NCBI GenBank assembly: GCA_902825875.1 | Contig: CADECP010000019.1 | Location: forward strand, 1 to 41,164 | Direction: 5' to 3' | DNA length: 41,164 nt | DNA from: an uncultured Acidobacteriota bacterium | GTDB lineage: Bacteria; Acidobacteriota; Blastocatellia; RBC074 | Shown: positions 1-9,297 of the stretch, piece after piece | Layout of the letters: the number at the start of each line of letters is the position of its first letter | Numbering within the stretch: the first letter of the stretch is position 1 | The notes under the pieces: model-generated | The model's input: only the letters and a program-made list of their open reading frames with translations | The model's database searches: none | What the model was told of the DNA's origin: nothing | Program-made: the position numbers and the translations under genes

Positions 1-51
1 ACATTGATCAATCTCAGAGAGTTTTGTGAAGGATGAAACTTGCAACCAGTT

Positions 52-912
52 CTATTGCAAGTTGCTCAATTGCGCCAATTCGTGTGGTACTTGGATTAAC
101 TGATTGTTGTCCAATCTCAAGAATTCCAATTTTGTTAGGTGCGTCAGTTCGCGCGGTAATTCTGTGAGTTGGTTGTGATCAAGGCCAACTTTCCGCAAGT
201 TTTTTAGTTGTATCAATTCGCGTGGTACTTCCGTGAACTGGTTATTGTCTAACCTCAGATATTCTAAATTGATAAGCTGCGCCAATTCGTGCGGTAATTC
301 TGTGAGTTGGTTGTGGTCAAGGCTGACTTTCCACAAATTGCTTAGTTGCCCTAACTCGCGCGGCAATTCCTTCAGTTGATTATTGTCTAATCTCAGCTCT
401 TGCAAATTGCTTAGCTGCCCCAACTCGATTGGTATTTTTGTTAGTTGATTACCTGCGCTCGTTAGATGGAATTTTCCACGTAGCCAAAGGTAACGACCTA
501 ATCCCAGCAAACATAACTCGTGCAAAAGGCCAATGTTGGGAGGCAAGTCAGTCAGCCGATTTCCACCGAGTACAAGCGTATGCAATTTTATTAATTGCCA
601 AAACTCATCCGGCAACCGTTCGAGTTGATTGTCGTGCAGCCACAGTTCCCGCAACTCGGTCAGTTCGCCAAACTCAGGCGGCAAGGCAGCGAGCTGATTC
701 TTGTTCAATCGCAACCGCTGCAACTGCCGCAACGCACCAAACTCCGGCGGCAACTCGGTCAATTGATTCTCGCTCAGCCACAAGACGCGCAGGTTGGTCA
801 GTTCAAAAAGCTCCGGTGGCAATTCCGTCAGGCCAAGCTCCGACAGATTCAGGCGCGGCGAATTGGTGCGGCGCGCTTCGGCGATGCGTTGTTGGGCGAT
901 TTCGTAACTCAC
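52..912 (-). CDS. Leucine-rich-repeat protein, possibly C-terminally truncated
   Basis: About 286 residues, nearly all 23-residue bacterial LRRs of the form LxxLxLxxNQLTELPxEfxxL, after a short N-terminal cap (AQQRIAEARRTNSPRLNLSE) like that of Roco/COR-type LRR proteins. Such repeats are protein-interaction surfaces; no Roc GTPase, COR, kinase or TIR domain is visible. I start at GTG 912 because CAGGAG lies about 8 bases upstream; an in-frame TTG at 936 has no comparable site. An irregular insertion (LLGLGRYLWLRGKFHL) breaks the repeats in the middle. The last five to six repeats alternate LRLDNNQ and LDHNQLTELP units with a 46-residue period. The TAG falls within a repeat, right after LAQLSNLQ, with no C-terminal cap, so the gene may be truncated. 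The partner and function are unknown. Confidence 0.8.
   Translation of the reverse strand: MSYEIAQQRIAEARRTNSPRLNLSELGLTELPPELFELTNLRVLWLSENQLTELPPEFGALRQLQRLRLNKNQLAALPPEFGELTELRELWLHDNQLERLPDEFWQLIKLHTLVLGGNRLTDLPPNIGLLHELCLLGLGRYLWLRGKFHLTSAGNQLTKIPIELGQLSNLQELRLDNNQLKELPRELGQLSNLWKVSLDHNQLTELPHELAQLINLEYLRLDNNQFTEVPRELIQLKNLRKVGLDHNQLTELPRELTHLTKLEFLRLDNNQLIQVPHELAQLSNLQ
65..440 (-). repeat. 138-bp tandem duplication units inside the LRR gene
   Basis: A two-LRR unit of 138 bp is repeated about 2.7 times. For example the string GGTAATTCTGTGAGTTGG at about 155 recurs at about 293. Units differ by scattered substitutions, so the duplication is fairly recent but not brand new. Such repeats can change copy number by recombination or slippage. 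Confidence 0.75.
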
Positions 913-980
913 GGCGGTTTCTCCTGAAATGTACAACGCGGTTGTTGTGCAACAGTTGTGTTGTACTCGGCTCTGATCGC

Positions 981-1409
981 TCAGGCTGACCAGTCTTCGA
1001 TGCGCAGCCCCGGCACCTGGCTGAAGTCTTTGCTGTTGCGAGTCAGTAAGGTTGCGTGATGAGTCAGGGCAATGGCGGCGATTTTCAAATCCATTGTGCC
1101 AATGCGAATACGTAGCTTTTGCAATCGCTCGAATTCTTCGGCGGCGGCTTCATCAAATTCCAGCACCGTAAGTTTCAAGTAGCGGTTCAGCACGTTTTTC
1201 AACCGGCGATAAGCGCCGACCTGCTGAGCCATTGTGCGTTTTTGTGCCAGGTAAGCCGTCCAGCCGCGCACTTGCTCTTCAAAGGTGATGATGGTGGTGA
1301 TGTGTTCTTCCGGTTTCAAACGCGCCATGCGAAAACGAAGCCGTTGCGCTTCCGGGCTGGTGCTGACGGATTCCAACAGGCTGATCATGTCGGTGTGGAG
1401 GATGTGCAT
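981..1409 (-). CDS. VapC-like PIN-domain toxin
   Basis: A 142-residue PIN-domain protein, by family an Mg-dependent ribonuclease toxin. Seen: an N-terminal beta strand MHILHTDMISLL, the acidic ITFEEQVRGW block (Glu44/45), GTMDLKIAAIAL with Asp107, and the C-terminal TRNSKDFSQVPGL with Asp128. The start is ATG 1409, one base after the TGA of the upstream antitoxin-like gene, with AGGGG about 6 bases upstream, so the two are translationally coupled. Oddity: in most VapC proteins the first catalytic Asp lies in an LDT motif, but here the triplet reads LHT, with an Asp two residues later. Whether that Asp substitutes or the enzyme is weakened cannot be told from sequence. Placement as a toxin is supported by the gene pair. 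Confidence 0.8.
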   Translation of the reverse strand: MHILHTDMISLLESVSTSPEAQRLRFRMARLKPEEHITTIITFEEQVRGWTAYLAQKRTMAQQVGAYRRLKNVLNRYLKLTVLEFDEAAAEEFERLQKLRIRIGTMDLKIAAIALTHHATLLTRNSKDFSQVPGLRIEDWSA

Positions 1410-1410
1410 T

Positions 1411-1677
1411 TCAACCCCTGCGTTTTTTGGCTGCTTTCTTTTTGCTGGACGAGCCGTTTGCTTGAGTCCGCTTGCGCGTGTCTTTCGGGCGAAGCGATTC
1501 TCGATATTCACGCCCTAACCGCATGGCTTCTTCATAGATTGGGTCGTTGTCGAAAGCTCCAAAAATATCGTCCAGCCAATCGCTGGATGGTTTGGCGGTT
1601 TGAGCCAGTTGCTCTTTCATTTGCGCGACTTCAGCTTCCAAAGCAGCGACGCGTAAAGCCAATACTGATACTGTCAT
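1411..1677 (-). CDS. Putative antitoxin partner of the VapC-like toxin
   Basis: An 88-residue protein with no catalytic features. Residues 1-28 (from MTVSVLALRVAALEAEVAQM) have the heptad pattern of a short coiled coil. The middle is acidic (DWLDDIFGAFDNDPIYEEA) and the tail is very basic (KKKAAKKRR). By position, immediately upstream of a PIN toxin and separated by one base, it is the likely antitoxin; the acidic middle would suit wrapping of the toxin. Its start ATG 1677 is preceded by GAGGAGG at about 9 bases. I do not recognise a classical AbrB, MetJ/Arc or Phd DNA-binding fold, so the antitoxin role rests on context. Confidence 0.65.
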   Translation of the reverse strand: MTVSVLALRVAALEAEVAQMKEQLAQTAKPSSDWLDDIFGAFDNDPIYEEAMRLGREYRESLRPKDTRKRTQANGSSSKKKAAKKRRG

Positions 1678-1709
1678 CTGTCTTTACCTCCTCTCGTTGA
1701 TGATGAAAA

Positions 1710-1738
1710 AGTATAAGCACGACTTATTTTAGAGACAA
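1710..1738 (-). promoter_or_regulatory. Sigma70-type promoter of the vapBC-like pair
   Basis: On the minus strand TTGTCT (1738-1733), a 17-base spacer and TATACT (1715-1710), ending about 33 bases before the antitoxin ATG. Both hexamers are close to consensus and the spacing is optimal. Identified by eye. Confidence 0.6.
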
Positions 1739-1757
1739 TGCGCCAACCCTATCGCCG

Positions 1758-3452
<1,695 letters not shown>

Positions 3453-3501
3453 AGGTTTTCTTCTCCGATGTGGTGCGACAATTTGAGAAATCGTCACACT
3501 T

Positions 3502-4248
3502 TTAGCCAAGTGCGGCGTGCAGCAGCAGATGAGTGATGTAAAACAACGCAACGCCGACAAAGACCAGCAAAGATGCACGCCAGCCTCCGTGATTGACTTC
3601 GGGGATTAGGTCGGAAGCGGCGATGTACAGTGTGACCCCGGCAGAAAGCGGCAACGCATATTTGACTGCCGAACCTGCCAACGTGACCGAAAGTACTCCG
3701 ACAAAAGTGGCCAGCGCAACCATGCCTGTTGCCAATTGCGCCGACCAGGCGGCTTTACCGGACGACAGCATAATTGAAGCGACAGTGATGCCTTCTGGGA
3801 TTTTGTGTAACAGGACGGCGATGAACAGCACGGCTCCGAGTCGGAAATTGGTCAGCAGGCCGGATGCGATGGCGACGCCGTCGAAAAAAGCATGAATCGA
3901 AAGCGCGATGACGGCTGTGGTGGCGACACCGCGTCGTTGCATTTCTTCCGTATGAGTTTCTTCGCCGAAGTGAAAGTGCGGTGCGATGGTGTGTTCCAGC
4001 AATTGCACCAGCAAATAACCCGCCAGCAACCAGCCCATTGCCTGCGAAAACGCTTCGCTCGAACCGCCGCCGAGTTCGGGAATGACTTCCAACAAGACCG
4101 CTGCCAATATGAATCCGGCTCCCAGTCCGATCAGTTGTTTTTGGCGCGTTCGACTCAATTCCGGCAGTTGAGTCAGCAGAAATCCGCCCAGCAGATTTCC
4201 AGCCGCCGCCAGTAATCCGAAGATTATCAGTTGAGTGAATAGGTTCAT
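3502..4248 (-). CDS. ZIP-family divalent metal transporter
   Basis: A 248-residue inner-membrane protein with about eight hydrophobic segments. The two ZIP signature helices are present: [14 protein letters not shown] (His119, Asp123) in TM4 and LLHKIPEGI (His148, Pro151, Glu152) in TM5, which form the metal site. The loop between TM3 and TM4 is histidine-rich ([14 protein letters not shown], residues 89-102), as usual for metal capture. ZIP proteins bring zinc, iron or manganese into the cytoplasm; the substrate cannot be chosen from sequence. The start at ATG 4248 (MNLFTQL) places the first helix at the N terminus; the Shine-Dalgarno site is weak. It is transcribed toward the acyl-CoA mutase gene 49 bases away, possibly on one message. 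Confidence 0.85.
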   Translation of the reverse strand: MNLFTQLIIFGLLAAAGNLLGGFLLTQLPELSRTRQKQLIGLGAGFILAAVLLEVIPELGGGSSEAFSQAMGWLLAGYLLVQLLEHTIAPHFHFGEETHTEEMQRRGVATTAVIALSIHAFFDGVAIASGLLTNFRLGAVLFIAVLLHKIPEGITVASIMLSSGKAAWSAQLATGMVALATFVGVLSVTLAGSAVKYALPLSAGVTLYIAASDLIPEVNHGGWRASLLVFVGVALFYITHLLLHAALG

Positions 4249-4475
4249 CGCTGTCTGTGATTCGATTAGAAGATTGGGCGTCTGAAAACGCGCCGCACTA
4301 TAACACAAGGGCAGAGTGCATCACTAACCGAGCCAAAATGCTTAAGACTTAAACATTTTTTGCTTTGCCGAGTGTTTTAGCACGTAGATAATGTGCTCAT
4401 AAGCCGGCCATATTTTCTTTTTAGAAGTGGCTTTAAGAGCTTAGACCTCAAGTAAAACCTCAAAGAACAAATTCC
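4249..4475. other. Divergent spacer between ZIP gene and dcw promoter
   Basis: No gene is visible. The stretch is AT-rich and must hold the start signals of the minus-strand ZIP gene; a TATA-like box (TATAGT on the minus strand, 4302-4297) is present without a convincing -35. A small inverted repeat AGCAC (4379-4383) / GTGCT (4393-4397) is of unknown meaning. Confidence 0.4.
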
Positions 4476-4504
4476 TTGACACCTACTACTTAGTCTTCTA
4501 GTAT
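4476..4504 (+). promoter_or_regulatory. Main dcw promoter (Pmra)
   Basis: TTGACA (4476-4481), a 17-base spacer and TAGTAT (4499-4504): a perfect -35 and a good -10 at optimal spacing. Transcription should begin near 4511, about 210 bases before mraZ. The MraZ-type repeats start at the -10 box, so a protein bound there would block the start point. Identified by eye. Confidence 0.75.
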
Positions 4505-4570
4505 GGCGGCCATTCGTGGCCTAAAGTGGTTGATTGTGGCCAGGATTAGCTCAAATTGGTTCAGGTTGGT
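4501..4570 (+). promoter_or_regulatory. MraZ operator: 10-bp-phased GTGG-type direct repeats
   Basis: MraZ is known to bind several TGGG/GTGG-like direct repeats spaced at 10 bp upstream of its own gene. Here GTGG occurs at 4516, 4526 and 4536, with GCGG at 4506 and TTGG at 4556 and 4566 in the same phase; the 4546 position is degenerate (TTAG). That gives up to seven consecutive 10-base units on one helical face, covering the -10 box and the expected transcription start. The arrangement predicts autorepression of the whole cluster by MraZ. Confidence 0.7.
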
Positions 4571-4718
4571 GGCCAGCACAAATTTTTAATAGCCGTAAGA
4601 AGACGATTAAGCAAATTCGTTAGGTGGATTCCACTGTTAATGCTCAGTCGTTGCTGTTCAGCTTCAGCAATCAACTTGAAGAAGGTTTTAAGCAGATCGT
4701 GACGAATGTCGAAAAGTT

Positions 4719-5165
4719 ATGCTCAGGGGAAGTTACACAGCCAAAATGGACGAAAAAGGTCGCCTGAAAATTCCGGCGGACTTCAAACGACATTTGGAAG
4801 AAACCTACAAGAGCATTGATTTTTACGTGACCAGTCTTTACGGCGAAAGCGTGTGGATTTATCCGCTGAAAGAATGGGAAGAGAAGGAAGAAAAGCTGAA
4901 TGCAGCGCCTTCGATGGAACCGGCGATTCGGCGTTTCATTGATCGAGTCAGCTATTACGGTCAGATGCAGCAGATTGATTCTCAGGGGCGGATTTTGATT
5001 CATTCCTTGCTGCGAAGTGCGTCGGAGTTGGTTGGCGATGTGATGGTAATGGGCAAAACGAAGTTTCTGGAAGTTTGGGAAGCCGACAAATTCCGCAAAT
5101 CGCGCCTGGAAGCAGAACCTTACTCAGACGAAGACGCCAAGATTGTCGCCAAGTACGGTATTTGA
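4719..5165 (+). CDS. mraZ: Transcriptional regulator MraZ
   Basis: A 148-residue protein with the two tandem AbrB-like half-domains of MraZ: MDEKGRLKIPADFK near residues 10-23 and DSQGRILIHSLLR near 87-99. MraZ forms a ring-shaped oligomer that binds its operator and represses the mra/dcw operon. It is the first gene of the cluster, about 210 bases after the likely transcription start, and its operator is visible at 4501-4570. The start ATG is chosen because LRGSYTAKMDEKGRL is the family N terminus; the upstream Shine-Dalgarno sequence is weak, which may keep MraZ low. Length is typical. Confidence 0.95.
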   Translation: MLRGSYTAKMDEKGRLKIPADFKRHLEETYKSIDFYVTSLYGESVWIYPLKEWEEKEEKLNAAPSMEPAIRRFIDRVSYYGQMQQIDSQGRILIHSLLRSASELVGDVMVMGKTKFLEVWEADKFRKSRLEAEPYSDEDAKIVAKYGI

Positions 5166-5190
5166 TTTTCGAGAACTCAGGTTTCGGTTC

Positions 5191-5226
5191 AGGAGATGCG
5201 TTGAATTGACCCCTTCCGCATCTCCT
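5191..5226. repeat. 10-bp inverted repeat in the mraZ-rsmH spacer
   Basis: AGGAGATGCG (5191-5200) and CGCATCTCCT (5217-5226) are perfect arms around a 16-base loop, in the 107-base gap between mraZ and rsmH. No T-run follows, so it is not an intrinsic terminator; it could fold in the mRNA as a processing or stability element. Confidence 0.55.
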
Positions 5227-5272
5227 CCCCCGTGCCCATTCGGCACTGACAACCAGCGAAAAGCGAGTCGTT

Positions 5273-6205
5273 ATGCCAGTTCATCAACCGGTCATGCCTG
5301 TCGAAGCACTGGCGGCGCTCGACGCCGGAAAAGGCGCTTTGTTCGTGGATGCGACGCTGGGGCTGGGCGGACATACCGAGTTGATTTTGCAGGCTTCGCC
5401 GCTGAATCGCGTGATCGGGTTTGACAGAGACGCCGAAGCGATTGAATTAGCCAAAGAGCGATTGGCGGAATTCGGCGAAAGGTTCGACGCGGTTCATTGC
5501 GATTACCGACAGATCAAAACGGTTTTGCAGGAACGAAAGGTCGAATCGGTGGCAGGCATTCTGGCGGATTTCGGAGTTTCGTCATTTCAGTTCGATACGC
5601 CGGAGCGCGGATTCAGTTTCCGATTCGATGCGGAATCTCCGTTGGATATGCGAATGGACAGGTCGCAGCAAACGACGGCGGCTGATCTGGTGAATGAGTT
5701 GAGCGAGAGCGAAATCGCGGATGTTATTTACGAATTTGGCGAAGAGCGTGCGGCGCGACGAATTGCCAGATTGATTGTGGCCGAGCGGGCAAAGGCCGCG
5801 ATCAATACGACGGCGCAGCTTGCCAATCTGGTTATCAGAGCGGTTCATCAAACAGGTCATTGGCGAATTCACCCGGCGACAAAAACTTTTCAAGCTTTGC
5901 GAATCGCGGTCAATCGAGAGCTTGATGGCCTGGATAAATTTGTTGCCGACGCGATTGATATGCTGACGCCGACAGGGCGTCTGGCGATCATCACGTTTCA
6001 TTCGCTGGAAGATCGAATTATCAAACAAGCCTTCAGGTTCCAGTCTGGTCATTGCGTGTGCCCTCCAAGCCAGCCTGTGTGCCAATGCGGAACGGCAAAG
6101 CGTGTGACAGTGCTGACGCGAAAAGCGATTCAACCGACAGCGGCGGAAATCGCCGTCAACCCTCGCGCCAGAAGCGCAAAGTTACGCGCCTGCCAAAAGC
6201 TGTAA
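5273..6205 (+). CDS. rsmH: 16S rRNA (cytosine-N4)-methyltransferase RsmH
   Basis: A 310-residue SAM-dependent methyltransferase that makes m4C1402 in the 16S rRNA decoding site (also called MraW). Seen: the N terminus [13 protein letters not shown], the SAM loop [12 protein letters not shown] (residues about 25-36), [34 protein letters not shown] and [13 protein letters not shown]. Near the C terminus lies a C-x-C-x6-C-x-C cluster ([12 protein letters not shown]), a variant found in part of the family that may bind a metal. Start ATG 5273 gives the usual N terminus; the ribosome site is weak. It is second in the dcw cluster, as usual. Confidence 0.95.
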   Translation: MPVHQPVMPVEALAALDAGKGALFVDATLGLGGHTELILQASPLNRVIGFDRDAEAIELAKERLAEFGERFDAVHCDYRQIKTVLQERKVESVAGILADFGVSSFQFDTPERGFSFRFDAESPLDMRMDRSQQTTAADLVNELSESEIADVIYEFGEERAARRIARLIVAERAKAAINTTAQLANLVIRAVHQTGHWRIHPATKTFQALRIAVNRELDGLDKFVADAIDMLTPTGRLAIITFHSLEDRIIKQAFRFQSGHCVCPPSQPVCQCGTAKRVTVLTRKAIQPTAAEIAVNPRARSAKLRACQKL

Positions 6206-6306
6206 AAGCCATCAGCTTTCGTTACTTCGGTCAGTCATAACATTCTGCAATGGCGCTTTGTGACAAGCAGGCAACTTGTCTTCTGACTTATTGAGGATCG
6301 TGGGAT

Positions 6307-6999
6307 ATGAAAGCGCAAAATTACCGAACTACAACTCGAACCAATTCGGGACTTGCCGGAGCCGCCAGGCGACGACGCACGAATTCCACATCGAGCGATT
6401 CATCGCGTTCGCGCAAAACTCCGCGCAAAGCCGGCAAAAACGCCAGCGGCCAGCGAAATGGCGCTCGCGTCATCATGCTGCTGGCCGTGGTTGGGGGAGT
6501 TATCGCCGTCGGATTCATTCTGGCGCAGCATTCGCTGATTAACGTGCTGCAACTGAAACGCGCGGAAGAGAGTTTGAAATCCGAATTGGACACGCTGTCC
6601 AGCCAGCAACGGTTTTATACCTTCAAAAAAGAACAGGCGCTCAGCACACAGGAAAGCGACCGCGCGGCAAAAGAATCCGGTTTGATTCAACCGGGACTTG
6701 GTGGCGCGGCGGCGGCTGTTCCGCCAAAGCCGGAGCCGGAAATTCGGGCGCAGGTGAAAACCGGCAACCAAGCAAAAGTTTTATCTTCAGGATTGGTGAC
6801 GGACAGGTCGGCAGGCAAATCGTCTGGCAAGGTTGCGGACAAACGAACCGCCGCAACAAAACAGCCGATAAAAACTGCGAACGTTGCCAAAATCATCAAG
6901 CCCTCGAACAAAGTGATTCCGACTGATAAAGGAAAAAAGGACAACAAACCGATTGCGAAAAATCAAAAGCCGCAAAAAGAAATGAAACGCCAGAGGTAA
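6307..6999 (+). CDS. ftsL: FtsL-type cell division protein with long basic tail
   Basis: A 230-residue bitopic protein in the ftsL position between rsmH and ftsI. Residues 1-52 are a basic cytoplasmic segment, 53-74 a transmembrane helix, and about 80-112 a short coiled coil (LKRAEESLKSELDTLSSQQ) as in FtsL/FtsB septum proteins, which link FtsQ to FtsWI. FtsL proteins are usually 90-120 residues. Here about 100 further residues follow (130-230), rich in Lys, Ala, Pro and Ser, very basic (ending KEMKRQR) and probably disordered, on the periplasmic side if topology is standard. Sequence identity to FtsL is low in general, so the name rests on topology and position. GAGG precedes the ATG and ftsI follows after 6 bases. 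Confidence 0.8.
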   Translation: MKAQNYRTTTRTNSGLAGAARRRRTNSTSSDSSRSRKTPRKAGKNASGQRNGARVIMLLAVVGGVIAVGFILAQHSLINVLQLKRAEESLKSELDTLSSQQRFYTFKKEQALSTQESDRAAKESGLIQPGLGGAAAAVPPKPEPEIRAQVKTGNQAKVLSSGLVTDRSAGKSSGKVADKRTAATKQPIKTANVAKIIKPSNKVIPTDKGKKDNKPIAKNQKPQKEMKRQR

Positions 7000-7005
7000 A
7001 GGGCT

Positions 7006-9144
7006 ATGCGAGCAAGACAATCGAAAAACTCAGAAACGAACACCGGCAATCGAATCCTGGCGATTGCCGTTCTGTTTGTCGTCTGGATGCTGGCCATCAT
7101 CGGACGACTTTACTGGTTGCAAGTCGCCAATCATGGTTATTACACGGCGAAGGCACGGGAAAATCAGCAGACGCGGTTGGAAACAATGGCTGCGCGCGGC
7201 GCAATCGTTGACCGCAACGGCAAAGACCTGGCGCTGAGCGTGTTGTTCGATTCGATATTCGTTGACCAGCGCATGCTGAAAGAAGACCCAGCCGCCCGCC
7301 AAAAAGCCGCGCAATTGCTCGCCCCGTCGCTGGAAATTAGCGAAGCCGAACTGACGAAACAGATGACAGGCAATTCGGGTTTTGTCTTTTTGGCACGCAA
7401 ACTCGACCCCGAAAAAGCGCGAACCATACGCGAAATCGTCGCCCAAAACAGTCTGAAAGGCATCGGCTTCAAAAAAGAGATGCAGCGGTATTACCCGAAC
7501 GAATCGTTGGCGGCGGCGGTGCTTGGTTATGTAGGAGCCGAAAACAAAGGTCAGGCCGGTCTGGAACAGACGCAGAATAATTACCTGAACGGCAAATCCG
7601 GTTCCATCGAACTCGAACGCGATGGGAGAAATCAGGCTTACGAGCGGCGCGAAACTCCGGCAATTGGCGGAGCGACCGTGACCACGACGATTGATTCGGC
7701 GATGCAGCACAAAATCGAAACCCTGCTGACCGAAGCCGTCAAACGTCACAGCGCAAAAGGCGCTTACGCTGTGGTGATGGACGTGGCGACGGGCGAAGTG
7801 CTGGCGTTGGCCAATGCGCCCAGCTTCAACCCGAACGAGCGACCGAAAAACAGCGGCGAAGATCGCCACAATCGCGCGATCAGTTGGCCTTACGAACCGG
7901 GTTCGATCTTCAAGATGATTACCTACGCCGCGGCGTTTGAAGAAGGCAAAGTCCAGATTGATGAAAAACTGAATTGCGGCAACGGCGAAATACGATTCGG
8001 ACCGCGCGTCATTCACGACACACACGCTTACGGCGTGCAGCAAACGCCTGATGCTTTTGCCAAATCATCGAACGTTTGCGCGATTCGACTGGCTCAGCGC
8101 GTGGGCAAGGAAAAATTCGCCGAATACATTTCGCTGTTCGGATTCGGCAACAAAACCGGCATAGAGCTTCCGGCGGAATCGAAAGGCATCGTTCGTTCTG
8201 CGCCAAAATGGAATTTCGATTCGATTGGTTCCATTGCAATGGGGCAGGAAGTTTCGGTGACGATGATTCAGATAGCCGCCGCGACCGGAGCCATCGCGAA
8301 TAAAGGCGTTTGGGTGCAACCGCATCTGGTTAAAGAAATCGTTGGCGCGGATGGCAAATCGAATTTTCAGGCAAAGCCTGTCACGCGACAGGTGGTCAGC
8401 CAGCAGACGGCGGAAAACATGTCTGTGTTGATGCAGCGCGTGGTGACACACGGAACCGCCCGGCATGCGATTCAACTGGCGAATTACACCGCCGCTGGCA
8501 AAACCGGGACTCCGCAAAAAGCGGAAAAAGGCGTTGGTTATGCGCGCGGAAAATACATGCCGTCGTTTACCGGATTCGTTCCGGCGACCGATCCGAAATT
8601 CGTGATTGTGGTGATGGTGGACGAACCGGCGGGCGCTCATCAGGGCGGCAGCGTGTCGGCTCCGGTGTTCAATATGATTGCGCAAATCGCGCTCGGCGAT
8701 TTTGCGATTCCGCCTGACGCCAAAGGTTTCCGCGATGCGTTGGCGGCGTTGTCGGATCGTTACGAATCCAAAGCTGCCGAAGACGAAGCCAACGAAATCA
8801 AATTGGAGCAGAACGTCGCAATGGCGCAACCGGAAACAGTAAACGCTTTGCCCGGTTCGCAAAGCGCCGCGCCGCGCGAAATGTTGTCGCAAAACATTGC
8901 GCCCGACGCTGGTCGCAAACAACCGAAGCAAACGCCTACGCCAAAGCCGAACGTGCCGCCTTCGTCAGTGCCATCGGCGATGATGCCGGATTTGCGCGGC
9001 AAAGGATTGCGATCGGTGATTCAAGCCTGTTCGCAGTTGAGTTTGAACGTCCGGCCTACAGGTTCGGGCGTAGTGGTGAAACAATGGCCTTCGCCCGGAG
9101 CGCGCGTTCGACCCGGCGAAGATTGCAAAGTGGAATTTCAATGA
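7006..9144 (+). CDS. ftsI: Septal peptidoglycan transpeptidase FtsI (PBP2/SpoVD type) with PASTA domain
   Basis: A 712-residue class B penicillin-binding protein that cross-links septal peptidoglycan in the periplasm, partnered with FtsW. Residues 16-36 form the membrane anchor, about 55-215 the dimerisation domain (RGAIVDRNGKDLA), and about 225-570 the transpeptidase, with SIFK (Ser300 nucleophile, Lys303), SSN (354-356) and KTG (499-501). A linker rich in Ala, Gln and Pro (about 600-650) leads to one C-terminal PASTA domain (MPDLRGKGLRSVIQ to the end). PASTA-bearing FtsI is common in SpoVD/PBP2x and acidobacterial lineages but absent in E. coli FtsI. AGAGG precedes the ATG. Confidence 0.95.
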   Translation: MRARQSKNSETNTGNRILAIAVLFVVWMLAIIGRLYWLQVANHGYYTAKARENQQTRLETMAARGAIVDRNGKDLALSVLFDSIFVDQRMLKEDPAARQKAAQLLAPSLEISEAELTKQMTGNSGFVFLARKLDPEKARTIREIVAQNSLKGIGFKKEMQRYYPNESLAAAVLGYVGAENKGQAGLEQTQNNYLNGKSGSIELERDGRNQAYERRETPAIGGATVTTTIDSAMQHKIETLLTEAVKRHSAKGAYAVVMDVATGEVLALANAPSFNPNERPKNSGEDRHNRAISWPYEPGSIFKMITYAAAFEEGKVQIDEKLNCGNGEIRFGPRVIHDTHAYGVQQTPDAFAKSSNVCAIRLAQRVGKEKFAEYISLFGFGNKTGIELPAESKGIVRSAPKWNFDSIGSIAMGQEVSVTMIQIAAATGAIANKGVWVQPHLVKEIVGADGKSNFQAKPVTRQVVSQQTAENMSVLMQRVVTHGTARHAIQLANYTAAGKTGTPQKAEKGVGYARGKYMPSFTGFVPATDPKFVIVVMVDEPAGAHQGGSVSAPVFNMIAQIALGDFAIPPDAKGFRDALAALSDRYESKAAEDEANEIKLEQNVAMAQPETVNALPGSQSAAPREMLSQNIAPDAGRKQPKQTPTPKPNVPPSSVPSAMMPDLRGKGLRSVIQACSQLSLNVRPTGSGVVVKQWPSPGARVRPGEDCKVEFQ

Positions 9145-9151
9145 GAAGCAA

Positions 9152-9285
9152 AGTAGACAGAAGAAAGTAGACAGAAAACAGTAGCGACAATTGATGTCTT
9201 TGGTGGTTTGGGGTGAATGGGTCAGTAATATGAATTATGGGAAGCGCTACTAACCTTTGATGAACGCTACTGACTTCTGTCTACT
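9152..9285. repeat. Heptamer array with inverted partner, ftsI-murE junction
   Basis: Five exact-phase heptamers at 9152-9186 (AGTAGAC, AGAAGAA, AGTAGAC, AGAAAAC, AGTAGCG) face three inverted ones at 9265-9285 (CGCTACT, GACTTCT, GTCTACT). The last 21 bases of the left array and the 21 bases of the right array are inverted repeats with 19 of 21 matches, separated by 78 bases. An additional CGCTACT lies at 9245-9251. The murE start is 12 bases after the right arm. Confidence 0.8.
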
Positions 9286-9297
9286 CAAGGGAAGACA

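Noticed and set aside
429..989. Plus-strand open frames opposite the LRR gene
   Set aside because: The repeats leave the antisense frame open; the translation is an unstructured Arg/Ala/Thr-rich sequence without family features.
7030..8931. Long minus-strand open frames opposite ftsI
   Set aside because: They mirror ftsI codon periodicity, have no recognisable domain and no ribosome site.
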